Shown here: positions 5,736-6,272 of the stretch, piece after piece
Numbering within the stretch: position 1 is the first letter of the stretch
Layout: the number at the start of each line of letters is the position of its first letter
Origin: Chitinophagaceae bacterium
GTDB taxonomy: Bacteria > Bacteroidota > Bacteroidia > Chitinophagales > Chitinophagaceae
NCBI GenBank assembly: GCA_025455245.1
Contig: JALOMX010000125.1
Span: forward strand, 1-6,272
Length of the DNA stretch: 6,272 nt
Direction of reading: 5' to 3'
Notes under the pieces: generated by a model
What the model was told of the DNA's origin: nothing
What the model saw: only the letters and a program-made list of their open reading frames with translations
The model's database searches: none
Translations under genes and position numbers: made by a program

Positions 5736-6272
5736 TTACCAGATTTCCTTGAAATCAATAGAAATATCACAGCCTTCTTCCAAATGAAAGCTGAAATTAA
5801 ATGCATGACCTTCGTGCATCAGTTGGTAGGTGCTTTCGTTCAGCATAAACACCTGTACTATTTCCGTATCAGGATTTATCAGCAGCAAATAACGCACCCC
5901 GGCTTGTTCATATAAATGAAATTTGGTATGCCTGTCTTTTAATGCGGTTGAGGGTGAAAGGATTTCGGCAATCAGGATTGGAGGGAAGTCAAGTAATGTC
6001 TTGCCTGCCTGTCCGCAATAAATTAAGAAATCAGGCTGTAAGACCGTATCATCAGCAATCTTGTAATCGATAGGGTGACTTGCCTTGCATTTTCTGCAAC
6101 CTGCGTTTTTCAATGCTAAGCCGAATTCTACATTAACATTTGAAGCTACCCATTGGTGTTTTGGAACAGGTGCAGGACTCATGGCATAAGGTATCCCTTC
6201 AATCAACTCCCACTTGCCTTCCCATTGGCAATAATCCTCGTAGGTGTAATGAGGCAATATTTTATCCGATGA
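5736..6272 (-). CDS. Uma2 (DUF820) family putative endonuclease, 5' end beyond window
   Basis: This is a Uma2/DUF820 protein, a PD-(D/E)XK nuclease-like fold of unproven cellular role, common in cyanobacteria and scattered in Bacteroidota. The stop TAA is at 5738-5736. Reading leftward from the right edge, the frame is open throughout and starts SSDKILPHYTYEDY. The first possible in-window start is a TTG at 6257, but that codon is the leucine of 'KILPHYTYEDY', so the true start is probably just outside. Counting from that TTG: WELIEGIPYAMSPAP (16-30) is the family's N-terminal signature, QPDFLIY (74-80) holds the acidic D76, LIAEILSPST (95-104) holds E98, and K112 in DRHTKFHLYEQAGVRYLLLI completes the nuclease-like set. 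All key residues are present. Sequence ends normally with a beta-rich C-terminus. It is convergent with the small ORF ending at 5729; no terminator lies in the 6-nt gap. Confidence 0.9.
   Translation of the reverse strand, partial: SSDKILPHYTYEDYCQWEGKWELIEGIPYAMSPAPVPKHQWVASNVNVEFGLALKNAGCRKCKASHPIDYKIADDTVLQPDFLIYCGQAGKTLLDFPPILIAEILSPSTALKDRHTKFHLYEQAGVRYLLLINPDTEIVQVFMLNESTYQLMHEGHAFNFSFHLEEGCDISIDFKEIW

Noticed and set aside
5742..5756. GATTTC-CTT-GAAATC inverted repeat near the end of the Uma2 gene
   Set aside because: It lies inside the coding sequence (encoding DFKEI), has a 3-nt loop, and no T run follows on either strand.

Overview
The window looks like a chromosomal segment of a Bacteroidota bacterium, most likely in or near the Chitinophagaceae. 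The grounds are the TTG / TAnnTTTG-type promoters, the lack of Shine-Dalgarno sequences with A-rich start contexts instead, a beta-barrel outer-membrane protein end, and a Gfo/Idh/MocA plus DUF1080 gene cluster typical of that phylum. The genus assignment is inference. No mobile element, CRISPR array, rRNA or tRNA was seen.

Layout. (1) Positions 2-151 (+) hold the last 49 codons of a gene entering from the left, probably an outer-membrane beta-barrel protein. It is followed by a perfect 11-bp stem and T-tract terminator at 184-223. (2) 351-1535 (+) is hflX, a ribosome-associated GTPase, with a promoter that ends only 7 nt before its ATG. (3) 1674-4387 (+) is a three-gene unit: a Tat-exported Gfo/Idh/MocA oxidoreductase and two different secreted DUF1080 (3-keto-disaccharide hydrolase family) proteins, the last two overlapping by ATGA. 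(4) 4457-5503 (+) is a nucleoid-associated protein of the NdpA/YejK family, with a promoter of the same geometry as that of hflX. (5) 5634-5729 (+) is a possible 31-residue single-span membrane protein. (6) 5736-6272 (-) is a Uma2 (DUF820) family protein whose N-terminus lies past the right edge.

How the genes work together. The only clear functional cluster is 1674-4387. By family knowledge, the oxidoreductase could oxidise a sugar hydroxyl, probably at C3 of a glycoside, and the DUF1080 proteins could then cleave the 3-keto-glycoside, all outside the cytoplasm. The substrate is unknown and no transporter or redox partner lies in the window. hflX and the nucleoid-associated gene are housekeeping-type neighbours, each with its own promoter.

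The most notable observations are the putative two-hydrolase 3-keto-glycoside cassette, the identical TTG-N22-TACCTTYG-N7-ATG architecture of two unrelated genes (implying leaderless or near-leaderless mRNAs), and the tiny membrane ORF. I did not find convincing evidence of a wholly new system.
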